From assembly GCA_016934015.1 (NCBI GenBank), contig JAFGTQ010000021.1:1-49101 (forward strand): a stretch of 49,101 nucleotides of DNA, in the 5' to 3' direction. Below the pieces are notes generated by a model. That model worked only from the letters and a program-made list of their open reading frames with translations. It made no database searches and was not told the DNA's origin. The stretch comes from Acholeplasmataceae bacterium (GTDB lineage: Bacteria; Bacillota_I; Bacilli_A; Acholeplasmatales; Acholeplasmataceae). Positions 40,850-49,101 of the stretch are shown piece by piece (positions within the stretch are counted from its first letter, which is position 1; the number at the start of each line of letters is the position of its first letter). A program made the position numbers and the translations under genes.

Positions 40850-41362
40850 ATGATTAAACAAATTTATAAAGATAGTAGAAAAATCCATTTAGATTATCGT
40901 TATCAAACGTCTTTTTTTTATGACGTCCAAGTGAAAGAAAATGGATTTGAACTTGAATTGAAAACCTTTGATCAAGAGGTGGAAAAACAATTTGAAGCGG
41001 ATTTATTTGAACCATATATCGAAAATCCGACTGTTTTTGTTTATGAAAAAGAGGGATGCGAAGTAGCTTTTATCGAAGGCTCCATACAGTCTTGGAATCA
41101 TACTTATCGGATATGGAATTTTCTTGTTCTAGAAGATTATCAGCATCAGGGAATTGGAAAAGCTTTAATGGAAAAAAGTATTCAACATGCGAGATCACTT
41201 TCTTGTCGTGCTGTGGTTCTAGAAGTTCAATCCTGTAATTATCCTGCGATTAATTTTTACATGAAACAAGGGTTTAAGCTCATTGGCCTTGACACGCTTA
41301 CTTATTCTAATTTTGACATTGATAAAAAAGAAGTGCATTTAGAAATGGGTATGATTTTATGA
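40850..41362 (+). CDS. GNAT family N-acetyltransferase
   Basis: Acetyltransferase of 170 residues from the ATG at 40850 after AAGAAGG; a GTG at 40841 is in frame. The acetyl-CoA loop is EDYQHQGIGKALMEKSI (Q-x-x-G-I-G-K). The later VLEVQSCNYPAINFYMKQGFKLIG matches motif B, and the end, with LTYSNFDIDKKEVHLEMG, resembles streptothricin acetyltransferases of the SatA type. That substrate is not certain. It is 12 bases before an MFS efflux gene, a frequent arrangement for resistance pairs. Confidence 0.82.
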   Translation: MIKQIYKDSRKIHLDYRYQTSFFYDVQVKENGFELELKTFDQEVEKQFEADLFEPYIENPTVFVYEKEGCEVAFIEGSIQSWNHTYRIWNFLVLEDYQHQGIGKALMEKSIQHARSLSCRAVVLEVQSCNYPAINFYMKQGFKLIGLDTLTYSNFDIDKKEVHLEMGMIL

Positions 41363-41374
41363 TAGAGGTGGCTC

Positions 41375-42604
41375 TTGAATCGTTTATGGACTAAAAATTT
41401 CACCATACTTACCTTAGGTTCATTTGTCTCAGCGTTAGGTAACTCTGCAGCTGCGATTGCTTTTGGTATACTCATTTTTCAGAAAACTGGATCTCCTTTT
41501 ACACTTGCAATTTATACGGTTTTAAACATTATTCCAAGAGTGCTTGTTGGATTTTTAGCAGGACCTTTTGTTGATCGGCACTCAAGACGAAAAATGATTT
41601 ATATCCTTGATTTTATGTCGACATTATTCTTTTTTGTTGTCTCTCTGATCTTATTCACCGGGTTTTTTAATGTTATTATTTTCACAGGGATTGCGATGGT
41701 TTTTGGTATTATGGATACCATATATCAACTTGCATTTATGAGTTTGTTTCCTGAAGTTATTGAAAAAGGTCAACATATGCGTGCATATTCTTTATCCAGT
41801 TTAATATGGCCAATTTCAGCAGCAATTATGGCTCCAATTGCAGCGCACATGATTGAAAATTATGTCTTTGGTGTAGCCATCTTGATGGCGTTTAATAGCT
41901 TAACATTTTTTATTGCTGCAGTCATTGAGACAAGAATTAAAGTTGATGAGGTACTCAATACAAAAGAAACAAGTGGTTTAAAGTTTATTCATGATCTCAA
42001 AGAAGGATTTCATTATTACAAAGCTGAGAAAGGTATTTTAGGGATTGGGATATTATTTGCTGCATTTTCTTTTGTTTATGCTACGCATGATTTACTGAGA
42101 ATGCCCTATTTCATCACAAGTTCAACATTTACGCTTCAAGATTTTTCATTTTTAATTTCAGCAAGTTCGGTTGGTAGAATTATTGGTGGACTCATTCATT
42201 ATGCTTTTCATTATCCTCCACATAAACGATATCAAATCGCAATCACTGTTTATATTACCGTTGAACTTTTAGGTGCAACCATGCTATATATGCCTTACGT
42301 ACTTATGATAATTGTAAGTTTTACTGTGGGGCTATTATCGGTCACATCCTATAATATACGCATGAGTGCGACACAAGTATACATCCCAAATCATATGCGA
42401 GGTCGAGTAAACGCTTCTCAAAACTTATTGTGGAATTTAGGAGCAATCTTAGGAGCTCTTATGATGGGTGCTATCGCTGAATTTAGTCATCTTGATTATC
42501 GCTTAATTATGCTTTTAGCTGCAGGAATTAGTTTATCAGCAATTTTCTTGATTCCGATTCGTATGAAAGATGATTTTAAAAAGATTTATAATGCAGATAT
42601 ATAA
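41375..42604 (+). CDS. MFS transporter
   Basis: Major facilitator family exporter, 409 residues with twelve predicted helices. The start is TTG at 41375, following AGAGGTGGC. The cytoplasmic loop between helices 2 and 3 has GPFVDRHSRRKMIY, the usual D-R-x-x-R-R motif. A second stretch RGRVNASQNLLWNLGAILGALMMG is near the end. The overall pattern is the MefA-like or enterobactin-exporter-like MFS subgroup. Drug efflux is possible given the upstream GNAT gene, but the substrate is unknown. It is followed by a strong bidirectional terminator. Confidence 0.85.
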   Translation: MNRLWTKNFTILTLGSFVSALGNSAAAIAFGILIFQKTGSPFTLAIYTVLNIIPRVLVGFLAGPFVDRHSRRKMIYILDFMSTLFFFVVSLILFTGFFNVIIFTGIAMVFGIMDTIYQLAFMSLFPEVIEKGQHMRAYSLSSLIWPISAAIMAPIAAHMIENYVFGVAILMAFNSLTFFIAAVIETRIKVDEVLNTKETSGLKFIHDLKEGFHYYKAEKGILGIGILFAAFSFVYATHDLLRMPYFITSSTFTLQDFSFLISASSVGRIIGGLIHYAFHYPPHKRYQIAITVYITVELLGATMLYMPYVLMIIVSFTVGLLSVTSYNIRMSATQVYIPNHMRGRVNASQNLLWNLGAILGALMMGAIAEFSHLDYRLIMLLAAGISLSAIFLIPIRMKDDFKKIYNADI

Positions 42605-42631
42605 AAAAAGTAGTGATTTCCACTACTTTTT
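42605..42631. terminator. Bidirectional terminator
   Basis: AAAAAGTAGTG (42605-42615), loop ATTTC, CACTACTTTTT (42621-42631). It overlaps the stop of the convergent methyltransferase gene. Confidence 0.9.
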
Positions 42632-43801
42632 AACTTTTAAGACAATGCATTTTAAATATAAGGATTCATCTGAAGAAATAAGCATAGGGTGATCACGTCC
42701 TTGAATCCAAAAATCAATCATCTGCACAAGTCTATTCGCATCTTTACTAGCATCTTTTGTCATTTCCATGAAAAGTTCAGGTGTCATAAAATGTGAACAC
42801 GAACATGTAATCAGTGTACCACCTGGTTTGATGAGTTTTAATGCTTGAAGATTAATTTCCTTATAGCCTTGATAGGCTTTTTTTGTATCCTCTCGCTTTT
42901 TAGCGAAAGCAGGAGGATCTAAAATGATGACATCAAATTGTTCTTTTTGTTCTTGATAATCTCTCAGGGCTTGAAAAACATCTTTTTTTAAGGCAGTGAT
43001 ATGCTCTATATTGTTTAATTCAGCATTACGTTTTATTTGGTTGACAGCTTGTTCACTTATATCTAAACACGTCACTGATTTTGCACCAAATGATGCAGCG
43101 TGCAATCCAAAGCCACCAATGTGTGAAAAACAGTCCAGTACAGTTTTATCAACCACATAATCTTTGAGTTTTTTGTGGTTTTCTTGTTGATCTAAAAATG
43201 TTCCGGTTTTTTGACCAGTTTTTATATTGATTTCCATATTTAAATGATTTTCTTTGATGATGATGGTATCCGGTACCTCACCATAAATTGTTCCAGTAAA
43301 CAATTCTAGACCTTCTTTTTTTCGAACAGAAGCATCACTTCTTTCATAAATTCCTTTTGGATGGAAAAGATCCACTAAGATATCAATAAACATGGATTTG
43401 ATGACATCAATTCCATAGGATAAAATTTGAATGGACAAATAATCGTCATACTTGTCAACAATAAATCCAGGAATACCATCAGCTTCACCAAACAAAACAC
43501 GATAACTGTTTTGGAAGCCAAGTTCAAGACGCATTTGGTTACTCTTATGAATGATGGATTCAAAAAAATGATGATCGATAATTTCATTTTCATCTCTTGA
43601 TAAAATTCTCACAAAAATTTTACTTGCTGTGTTTAAAAAACCTTTACCAATAAAATTTCGTTGATGATCATAAACATAAGCAATTTCACCACTTTTTATC
43701 GATCCTTCAATATTTTTTATTTCGTTGTTATAAACCCAGGGGTGTCCTTCAATAATTCTTGTTTCCTCTAAAGGTTTTAATATAATTCGACAATTTTCCA
43801 T
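42623..43801 (-). CDS. Class I SAM-dependent rRNA methyltransferase, RlmI-like
   Basis: 23S rRNA (cytosine-C5)-methyltransferase-like protein, 392 residues. The N-terminus is a PUA-type RNA-binding domain (about 1-75; RIIEGHPWVYNNEI). The EEHE-like central domain follows, then the SAM fold with VLDCFSHIGGFGLHAA (about 218-233), VIILDPPAFAKKR (the D-P-P-x-F motif) and TCSCSHFM with the catalytic cysteine. This order is that of RlmI/YwbD-type enzymes, which methylate C1962. The ribosome site is GGAGGA. A minus-strand TATAAT with extended TG lies about 25 bases upstream. Confidence 0.88.
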   Translation of the reverse strand: MENCRIILKPLEETRIIEGHPWVYNNEIKNIEGSIKSGEIAYVYDHQRNFIGKGFLNTASKIFVRILSRDENEIIDHHFFESIIHKSNQMRLELGFQNSYRVLFGEADGIPGFIVDKYDDYLSIQILSYGIDVIKSMFIDILVDLFHPKGIYERSDASVRKKEGLELFTGTIYGEVPDTIIIKENHLNMEINIKTGQKTGTFLDQQENHKKLKDYVVDKTVLDCFSHIGGFGLHAASFGAKSVTCLDISEQAVNQIKRNAELNNIEHITALKKDVFQALRDYQEQKEQFDVIILDPPAFAKKREDTKKAYQGYKEINLQALKLIKPGGTLITCSCSHFMTPELFMEMTKDASKDANRLVQMIDFWIQGRDHPMLISSDESLYLKCIVLKVKK

Positions 43802-43841
43802 ACATATCCTCCAATTTCTTATTATACCATGTGCAAATCAT

Positions 43842-43870
43842 TTGAATGATGGTGATAAATTGGTTATGCT
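43842..43870 (+). promoter_or_regulatory. Promoter of the nitroreductase gene
   Basis: TTGAAT (43842-43847), 17 bases, TATGCT (43865-43870). No MhqR-like palindrome was found here. Confidence 0.55.
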
Positions 43871-43891
43871 ATCCTTAGAGGTGAAATTTAA

Positions 43892-44428
43892 ATGAAGCTA
43901 AATGAAATTATTAAAAACCGTGTTAGTGTAAAAAAATATTTGGATGAAAAAGTTGATATATCTTTATTAACTGAACTACTCGATGTTGCAGTTTATGCCC
44001 CTAATCACAAAATGAGAGAACCATGGCGATTTATTTTGATTGATCAAGAAAGAAAAAATGAATTGAAACAAAACTGGATTAATCAAAGTGGAACTATTGA
44101 TCCACAAGATGAAAAGAAATTTGATAACGTCTTTAGTGCACCGATGGTGATTGCATTTATCATGAAATTGAATCAAAACTACAATGATGAAATTGAAGAC
44201 TTACAAGCTGTCGCTGCATTGATTCAAAACTTTATGTTACTTGCTTATGAACAAGGATTAGGTACAGCTATAAAGACACCAGGATTTATCGAACTTGATG
44301 GGTTTAAAGAAGCTTTAGGGATCCAAACAGATGAGATTATTGCTGATCTAGTCATGGTGGGTAAACCAGAAATAGTCCCTAATCCAAAACCAAGAATTCC
44401 AGCAAAAGAAAAGATATCTATGTATTAA
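43892..44428 (+). CDS. Nitroreductase family protein
   Basis: FMN-dependent NAD(P)H oxidoreductase of 178 residues. The N-terminal FMN motif NRVSVKKYLDEKVD is followed by APNHKMREPWRFILI. The central stretch DLQAVAALIQNFMLLAYEQGLGTAIKTPG (key parts AALIQNFMLLA and GLGTAIKT) binds FMN phosphate. The end, MVGKPEIVPNPKPR, is usual. Members reduce quinones and nitroaromatics; MhqN of Bacillus belongs to the same broad family. The distance to the mhq-like operon, 5 kb, and the lack of the palindrome leave that link open. A short terminator follows. Confidence 0.88.
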   Translation: MKLNEIIKNRVSVKKYLDEKVDISLLTELLDVAVYAPNHKMREPWRFILIDQERKNELKQNWINQSGTIDPQDEKKFDNVFSAPMVIAFIMKLNQNYNDEIEDLQAVAALIQNFMLLAYEQGLGTAIKTPGFIELDGFKEALGIQTDEIIADLVMVGKPEIVPNPKPRIPAKEKISMY

Positions 44429-44450
44429 AAAAAGCCAAACGGCTTTTTTT
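44428..44450. terminator. Bidirectional terminator between nitroreductase and glpK
   Basis: AAAAAAGCC (44428-44436), loop AAAC, GGCTTTTTT (44441-44449). Confidence 0.85.
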
Positions 44451-46317
<1,867 letters not shown>

Positions 46318-46318
46318 G

Positions 46319-47572
46319 TTAAACCTCCTTCACAGCAAGTACTAAATTTGATTGACCTGTGATTTTATCCTTTGGTACAGCAATTCTTAGCATTTCAGCA
46401 GGTACCAAATAACGTGCTTTCTTCGTTTGAATCACTTCATTATTTTGTAACACTTGAATGGTTGCGGCTGAAATTTTCTTTGTCACTCGAAATGATAATT
46501 CAACGTGTTCAACTTCAAGTTGGTTATAAGCAATCGTTTGTGGTACAACATAACGCACATTTTCATTTTTTTCAACGAGAAGTGTTTTCTTATTTTGATG
46601 ATTAAAACTCAAATAACGAATTGCAGCTTCTCCAGCTTTTTTACTTTCTATCGAAACTTCATCCACTAAATCATGGACATGTAAAGAATTACCACATGCA
46701 AAGAGTCCAGGAATATTTGTTTCATAGTTTTGATCAACAACAACACTCTTTGTGATAGGATCAATTTCTAATGTGAGAGAATCAAAAAGGGTGACATCAG
46801 GAATTAAACCAACAGATAGAAGAAGAGTATCGACATCAAAAGATTTCTCGGTGTTTGGAATGACTTGGAATTTTTCATCGACTTCTTGAATCGTAATGCC
46901 TTCGAGTTTTTCTTTTCCTCGTATATCTGTGACTGTATGTGATAGATAAAGTGGAATATCAAAATCATGAAGACATTGAACAACATTACGGGTCAAGCCA
47001 TTTGAAAATGGCATGATTTCTGCAACGCCGTGAACTTTCGCACCTTCTAGAGTCATTCTTCGAGCCATGATAAGTCCGATATCTCCACTGCCAAGAATAA
47101 AGACATTTTTACCAACTAAGTAACCATCTTTATTTAAATAGCGTTGAGCACTACCAGCAGTCATGATTCCTTTTGGTCTTTCTCCAGGAAGTAAGATGGC
47201 CCCACGAGTGCGTTCATAACATCCAGTAGATAAGATAACAGCATCAGCTTCAATTTCAAATAATCCATTTTCTACAGATGAACACTTGATTGTGAAATGA
47301 TCTTTTCTCACAATATCTAATACAGTTGTACTTAATAAATAAGGAATTTTAAATTCATCAAGTTGATTCATAAATCTTGTGGCATATTCAGGGCCAGTTA
47401 ACTCTTCTTTGAATTCCTTTAGACCAAATCCATTATGAATACATTGATTTAAGATACCGCCTAATTCACGATCACGTTCGACGACTAAAACGTTGAAACC
47501 TTTGTCATAAGCTGAAACGGCCGCTGCCATACCTGCAGCTCCACCACCAATGACTAATAAATGTGTTTTCAT
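46319..47572 (-). CDS. FAD/NAD(P)-dependent oxidoreductase of the glp operon
   Basis: Pyridine-nucleotide oxidoreductase of 417 residues from the ATG at 47572 (another ATG at 47575 gives an ATGA overlap). The N-terminal FAD motif is VIGGGAAGMAAAVSAY, and the ATG stretch reads ILSTGCYERTRG. The NAD motif is VFILGSGDIGLIMARRM near residue 155, and the second FAD motif is IPGLFACGNSLHVHDLVDEV. The C-terminal 70 residues form an extra domain. It probably accepts electrons from the dehydrogenase encoded just upstream and passes them on to NAD or a quinone. That partner relation is inferred from the operon. Confidence 0.88.
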   Translation of the reverse strand: MKTHLLVIGGGAAGMAAAVSAYDKGFNVLVVERDRELGGILNQCIHNGFGLKEFKEELTGPEYATRFMNQLDEFKIPYLLSTTVLDIVRKDHFTIKCSSVENGLFEIEADAVILSTGCYERTRGAILLPGERPKGIMTAGSAQRYLNKDGYLVGKNVFILGSGDIGLIMARRMTLEGAKVHGVAEIMPFSNGLTRNVVQCLHDFDIPLYLSHTVTDIRGKEKLEGITIQEVDEKFQVIPNTEKSFDVDTLLLSVGLIPDVTLFDSLTLEIDPITKSVVVDQNYETNIPGLFACGNSLHVHDLVDEVSIESKKAGEAAIRYLSFNHQNKKTLLVEKNENVRYVVPQTIAYNQLEVEHVELSFRVTKKISAATIQVLQNNEVIQTKKARYLVPAEMLRIAVPKDKITGQSNLVLAVKEV

Positions 47573-49008
47573 CATTTCACCTTCGTTTCTTTCCATAAAA
47601 TCGGAGTATCTTTCCCATAATAATTAATTTTATCTAATGGTTGATTGGTTTCTCTTGCAATAATTTTTAAAACAGTATTTTCACAATATCCACCTTGGCA
47701 TAAGCCACTACCAGCTCTAGCTCGTTTCTTAATACCCTTAATGGTATCATTTCCTAGTGGTCCATGGATGGCTTCTAAGATTTCAACTTCAGTAATTTTT
47801 TCACACTTACAAACGATATTTCCATAAAGTGGATTTTCTTTAATCTTTTTCTTTTGTTCTTCCTCACTCAATGTGTAGAAGAAAATCTTTTTTTCTCGAA
47901 TTGGATCATAGTCATCTTTCTTACTTACATTTGGTTTAATGAGTTCATCCACTAAATAACGTGCGATTGCGGGTGCAGCAGTTAAACCTGGTGAATCAAT
48001 ACCAGCAACATGGAAAAAGCCTTTATACTCTTTTGATTCTTGAATATAGAAGTCTTTATAAGTAGAGCCAGCACGGATACCTGAGAATGTACGAATTGTT
48101 TTATCAAATGGAATATTTTTAGCGAGTCTTGCAGCATCCTCTTTAATTTGTTTCATACCATCTAATGTTGTATTTGTTCTTGTCTTATTCAATTGTTCAA
48201 CAGAAGTAGGTCCGACTAAAATATTCCCGTGAACTTGAGGAACTAATAATACGCCTTTACCTTTTGATGTTGGAAGAGGATAAAGTACTCTTTCTAAATA
48301 TCCTTTTACACGACGGTCTAAGACATAGTATTCACCACGTCGTGGTTTAATGGTATAAGGAACATTTTTTTCAAGCATATGAGCGATTTGATCAGAAAAT
48401 ATACCAGAAGCACTTATGACATTTTTAGTTTCAATTTTGTCTTTAAAGTTTGTTTCAACGACAAAATGATCGTTTATCCATGAAATATTGGTGACTTCTT
48501 GGTTCTTTTGAAACTCAACCCCGTTTTTCATGGCATTTTCTAAACACGCAAATGCAACTTCCCAAGGATAAGTGACTTTTGTTGTTGGAAGCGATAAAAC
48601 TTTCGTAGCACTATCACTCATATGAGGTTCAAGTTTTCTTGCAGTATCACCATCAAGGATGGTTGAACTTGGAACACCATTATGGTCAGCTCTGATTTTT
48701 AATTCTTCGAGCATTTTTTCTTCCTCTTCATCATGAGCTAGCACAAAAGCACCCGTTTTTAGAAGCGGGATGTTAAGTTCATGTTCTAATTCTTCATAAA
48801 GCGCATTACCTTTTACACAAAGGATTGCTTTTAAAGAACCTTCAATTGGATCATGACCAGAGTGAATAATCGCACTGTTTGCAACAGTTTGATGATTAGC
48901 CACATCATTTTCTTTTTCTAATACTAGCGTTTTGAAAGGATACTTACTGAGCTCACGTGCAATGTTAGTCCCAACAATCCCAGCTCCAATAATAATAAAA
49001 TCGTACAT
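47572..49008 (-). CDS. FAD-dependent glycerol-3-phosphate dehydrogenase-like protein with BFD [2Fe-2S] domain
   Basis: First gene of the glp operon, 478 residues. The N-terminal DAO-type FAD domain (about 1-360) has DFIIIGAGIVGTNIAREL, with the GxGxxG motif, and IRAGSTYKDFYI near residue 330. The C-terminus (about 395-460) is a BFD-type [2Fe-2S] domain with CKC in NIVCKCEKIT and GLCQGGYC, that is, four cysteines. It resembles the anaerobic GlpA subunit rather than the oxygen-using GlpO, which lacks that domain. It would oxidise glycerol 3-phosphate to dihydroxyacetone phosphate. The start has AGGAGGC. The distantly related L-2-hydroxyglutarate oxidase group is the alternative. Confidence 0.88.
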   Translation of the reverse strand: MYDFIIIGAGIVGTNIARELSKYPFKTLVLEKENDVANHQTVANSAIIHSGHDPIEGSLKAILCVKGNALYEELEHELNIPLLKTGAFVLAHDEEEEKMLEELKIRADHNGVPSSTILDGDTARKLEPHMSDSATKVLSLPTTKVTYPWEVAFACLENAMKNGVEFQKNQEVTNISWINDHFVVETNFKDKIETKNVISASGIFSDQIAHMLEKNVPYTIKPRRGEYYVLDRRVKGYLERVLYPLPTSKGKGVLLVPQVHGNILVGPTSVEQLNKTRTNTTLDGMKQIKEDAARLAKNIPFDKTIRTFSGIRAGSTYKDFYIQESKEYKGFFHVAGIDSPGLTAAPAIARYLVDELIKPNVSKKDDYDPIREKKIFFYTLSEEEQKKKIKENPLYGNIVCKCEKITEVEILEAIHGPLGNDTIKGIKKRARAGSGLCQGGYCENTVLKIIARETNQPLDKINYYGKDTPILWKETKVK

Positions 49009-49032
49009 AAATGCCTCCTATAATATTGAAAA

Positions 49033-49059
49033 GAGAAAAAACATGATTTGTTCTTTCTC
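49033..49059 (-). promoter_or_regulatory. Hairpin in the leader of the glp operon
   Basis: On the minus strand GAGAAAGAACA (49049-49059) pairs with TGTTTTTTCTC (49033-49043), 11 bases with one G-U pair, loop AATCA, followed by TTTTCAATATT. It lies about 25 bases before the start codon. It may be a terminator or attenuator in the operon leader (as with GlpP control in Bacillus), or the terminator of the gene beyond the window. Confidence 0.5.
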
Positions 49060-49101
49060 TCTCTTAGTCTCTTTTTTGATTAACATGTTAAATCCATAGT
49101 T

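Overview
The window is AT-rich, gene-dense bacterial DNA with short intergenic gaps. It has strong Shine-Dalgarno sites, consensus sigma-A-like promoters (for example TTGACA-N17-TATAAT before rpmF), intrinsic terminators and a T-box riboswitch. TGA serves as a stop codon (genes ending at 1094, 22802 and 41362) and tryptophan is encoded by TGG, so the code is standard. The gene set is typical of a low-GC Firmicute or a non-parasitic Mollicute-like lineage (Acholeplasma, Izemoplasma or Haloplasma type): an rpmF-DUF177 pair, nadD-nadE, mnmA, recD2, a fused DAK2-DegV protein, a glp operon with DUF1667, and a lone trpB. This placement is inferred from gene content and base composition, not from a search. 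No rRNA, tRNA, CRISPR array, phage module or insertion sequence was seen.

Layout. 1-3.6 kb: an ABC exporter pair, a 0.7 kb gene-poor gap and two GNAT acetyltransferases. 3.8-6.3 kb: a large CoA-disulfide-reductase-like protein carrying rhodanese, TusA and DsrE domains. 6.8-10.1 kb: oligoendopeptidase F, then an amino-acid ABC importer that lacks its ATPase. 10.2-12.2 kb: a TrpR-like YerC regulator divergent from a tryptophan T-box and a solitary trpB. 12.4-18.4 kb: a DUF1801 protein, the DUF2177 / DAK2-DegV / DUF1295 operon, a lipoate ligase, an unrecognised protein, and DUF177-rpmF. 18.5-26.2 kb: rsmH-mgsA, a Fur-family regulator, then nadD-nadE-mnmA-recD2. 26.2-28.9 kb: glgA-glgC. 29-34.5 kb: Nudix-HD, alanine dehydrogenase, a PlsC-like acyltransferase with a GltS-like symporter, and a CBS protein. 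34.6-39 kb: DUF6320 and condensation-like genes divergent from an mhqO-mhqR-mhqD-like quinone-stress operon, then a DUF2087 gene. 39-44.4 kb: SDR epimerase, pyrrolidone-carboxylate peptidase, GNAT-MFS, an RlmI-like methyltransferase and a nitroreductase. 44.5-49 kb: a glycerol catabolic operon (FAD dehydrogenase with BFD domain, FAD/NAD oxidoreductase, DUF1667, glpK).

How the parts may work together. Several promoters carry CcpA-type catabolite-responsive (cre) palindromes: ald, the CBS gene, yerC, the amino-acid ABC operon, lplA/DUF2177 and, more weakly, glgA. In ald and the CBS gene the promoter and cre form one almost identical module with the same spacing. This points to a catabolite-control network over amino-acid, lipoate, glycogen and possibly nucleotide-sensing functions. 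A perfect palindrome, TTCGAATTCGAA, lies in the divergent promoter region of the mhq-like operon and resembles the MhqR operator of Bacillus subtilis. The trp locus looks like a reduced tryptophan operon: the T-box has a TGG specifier and is followed by a strong ribosome site with a three-codon reading frame, then by trpB alone. That layout suits indole salvage.
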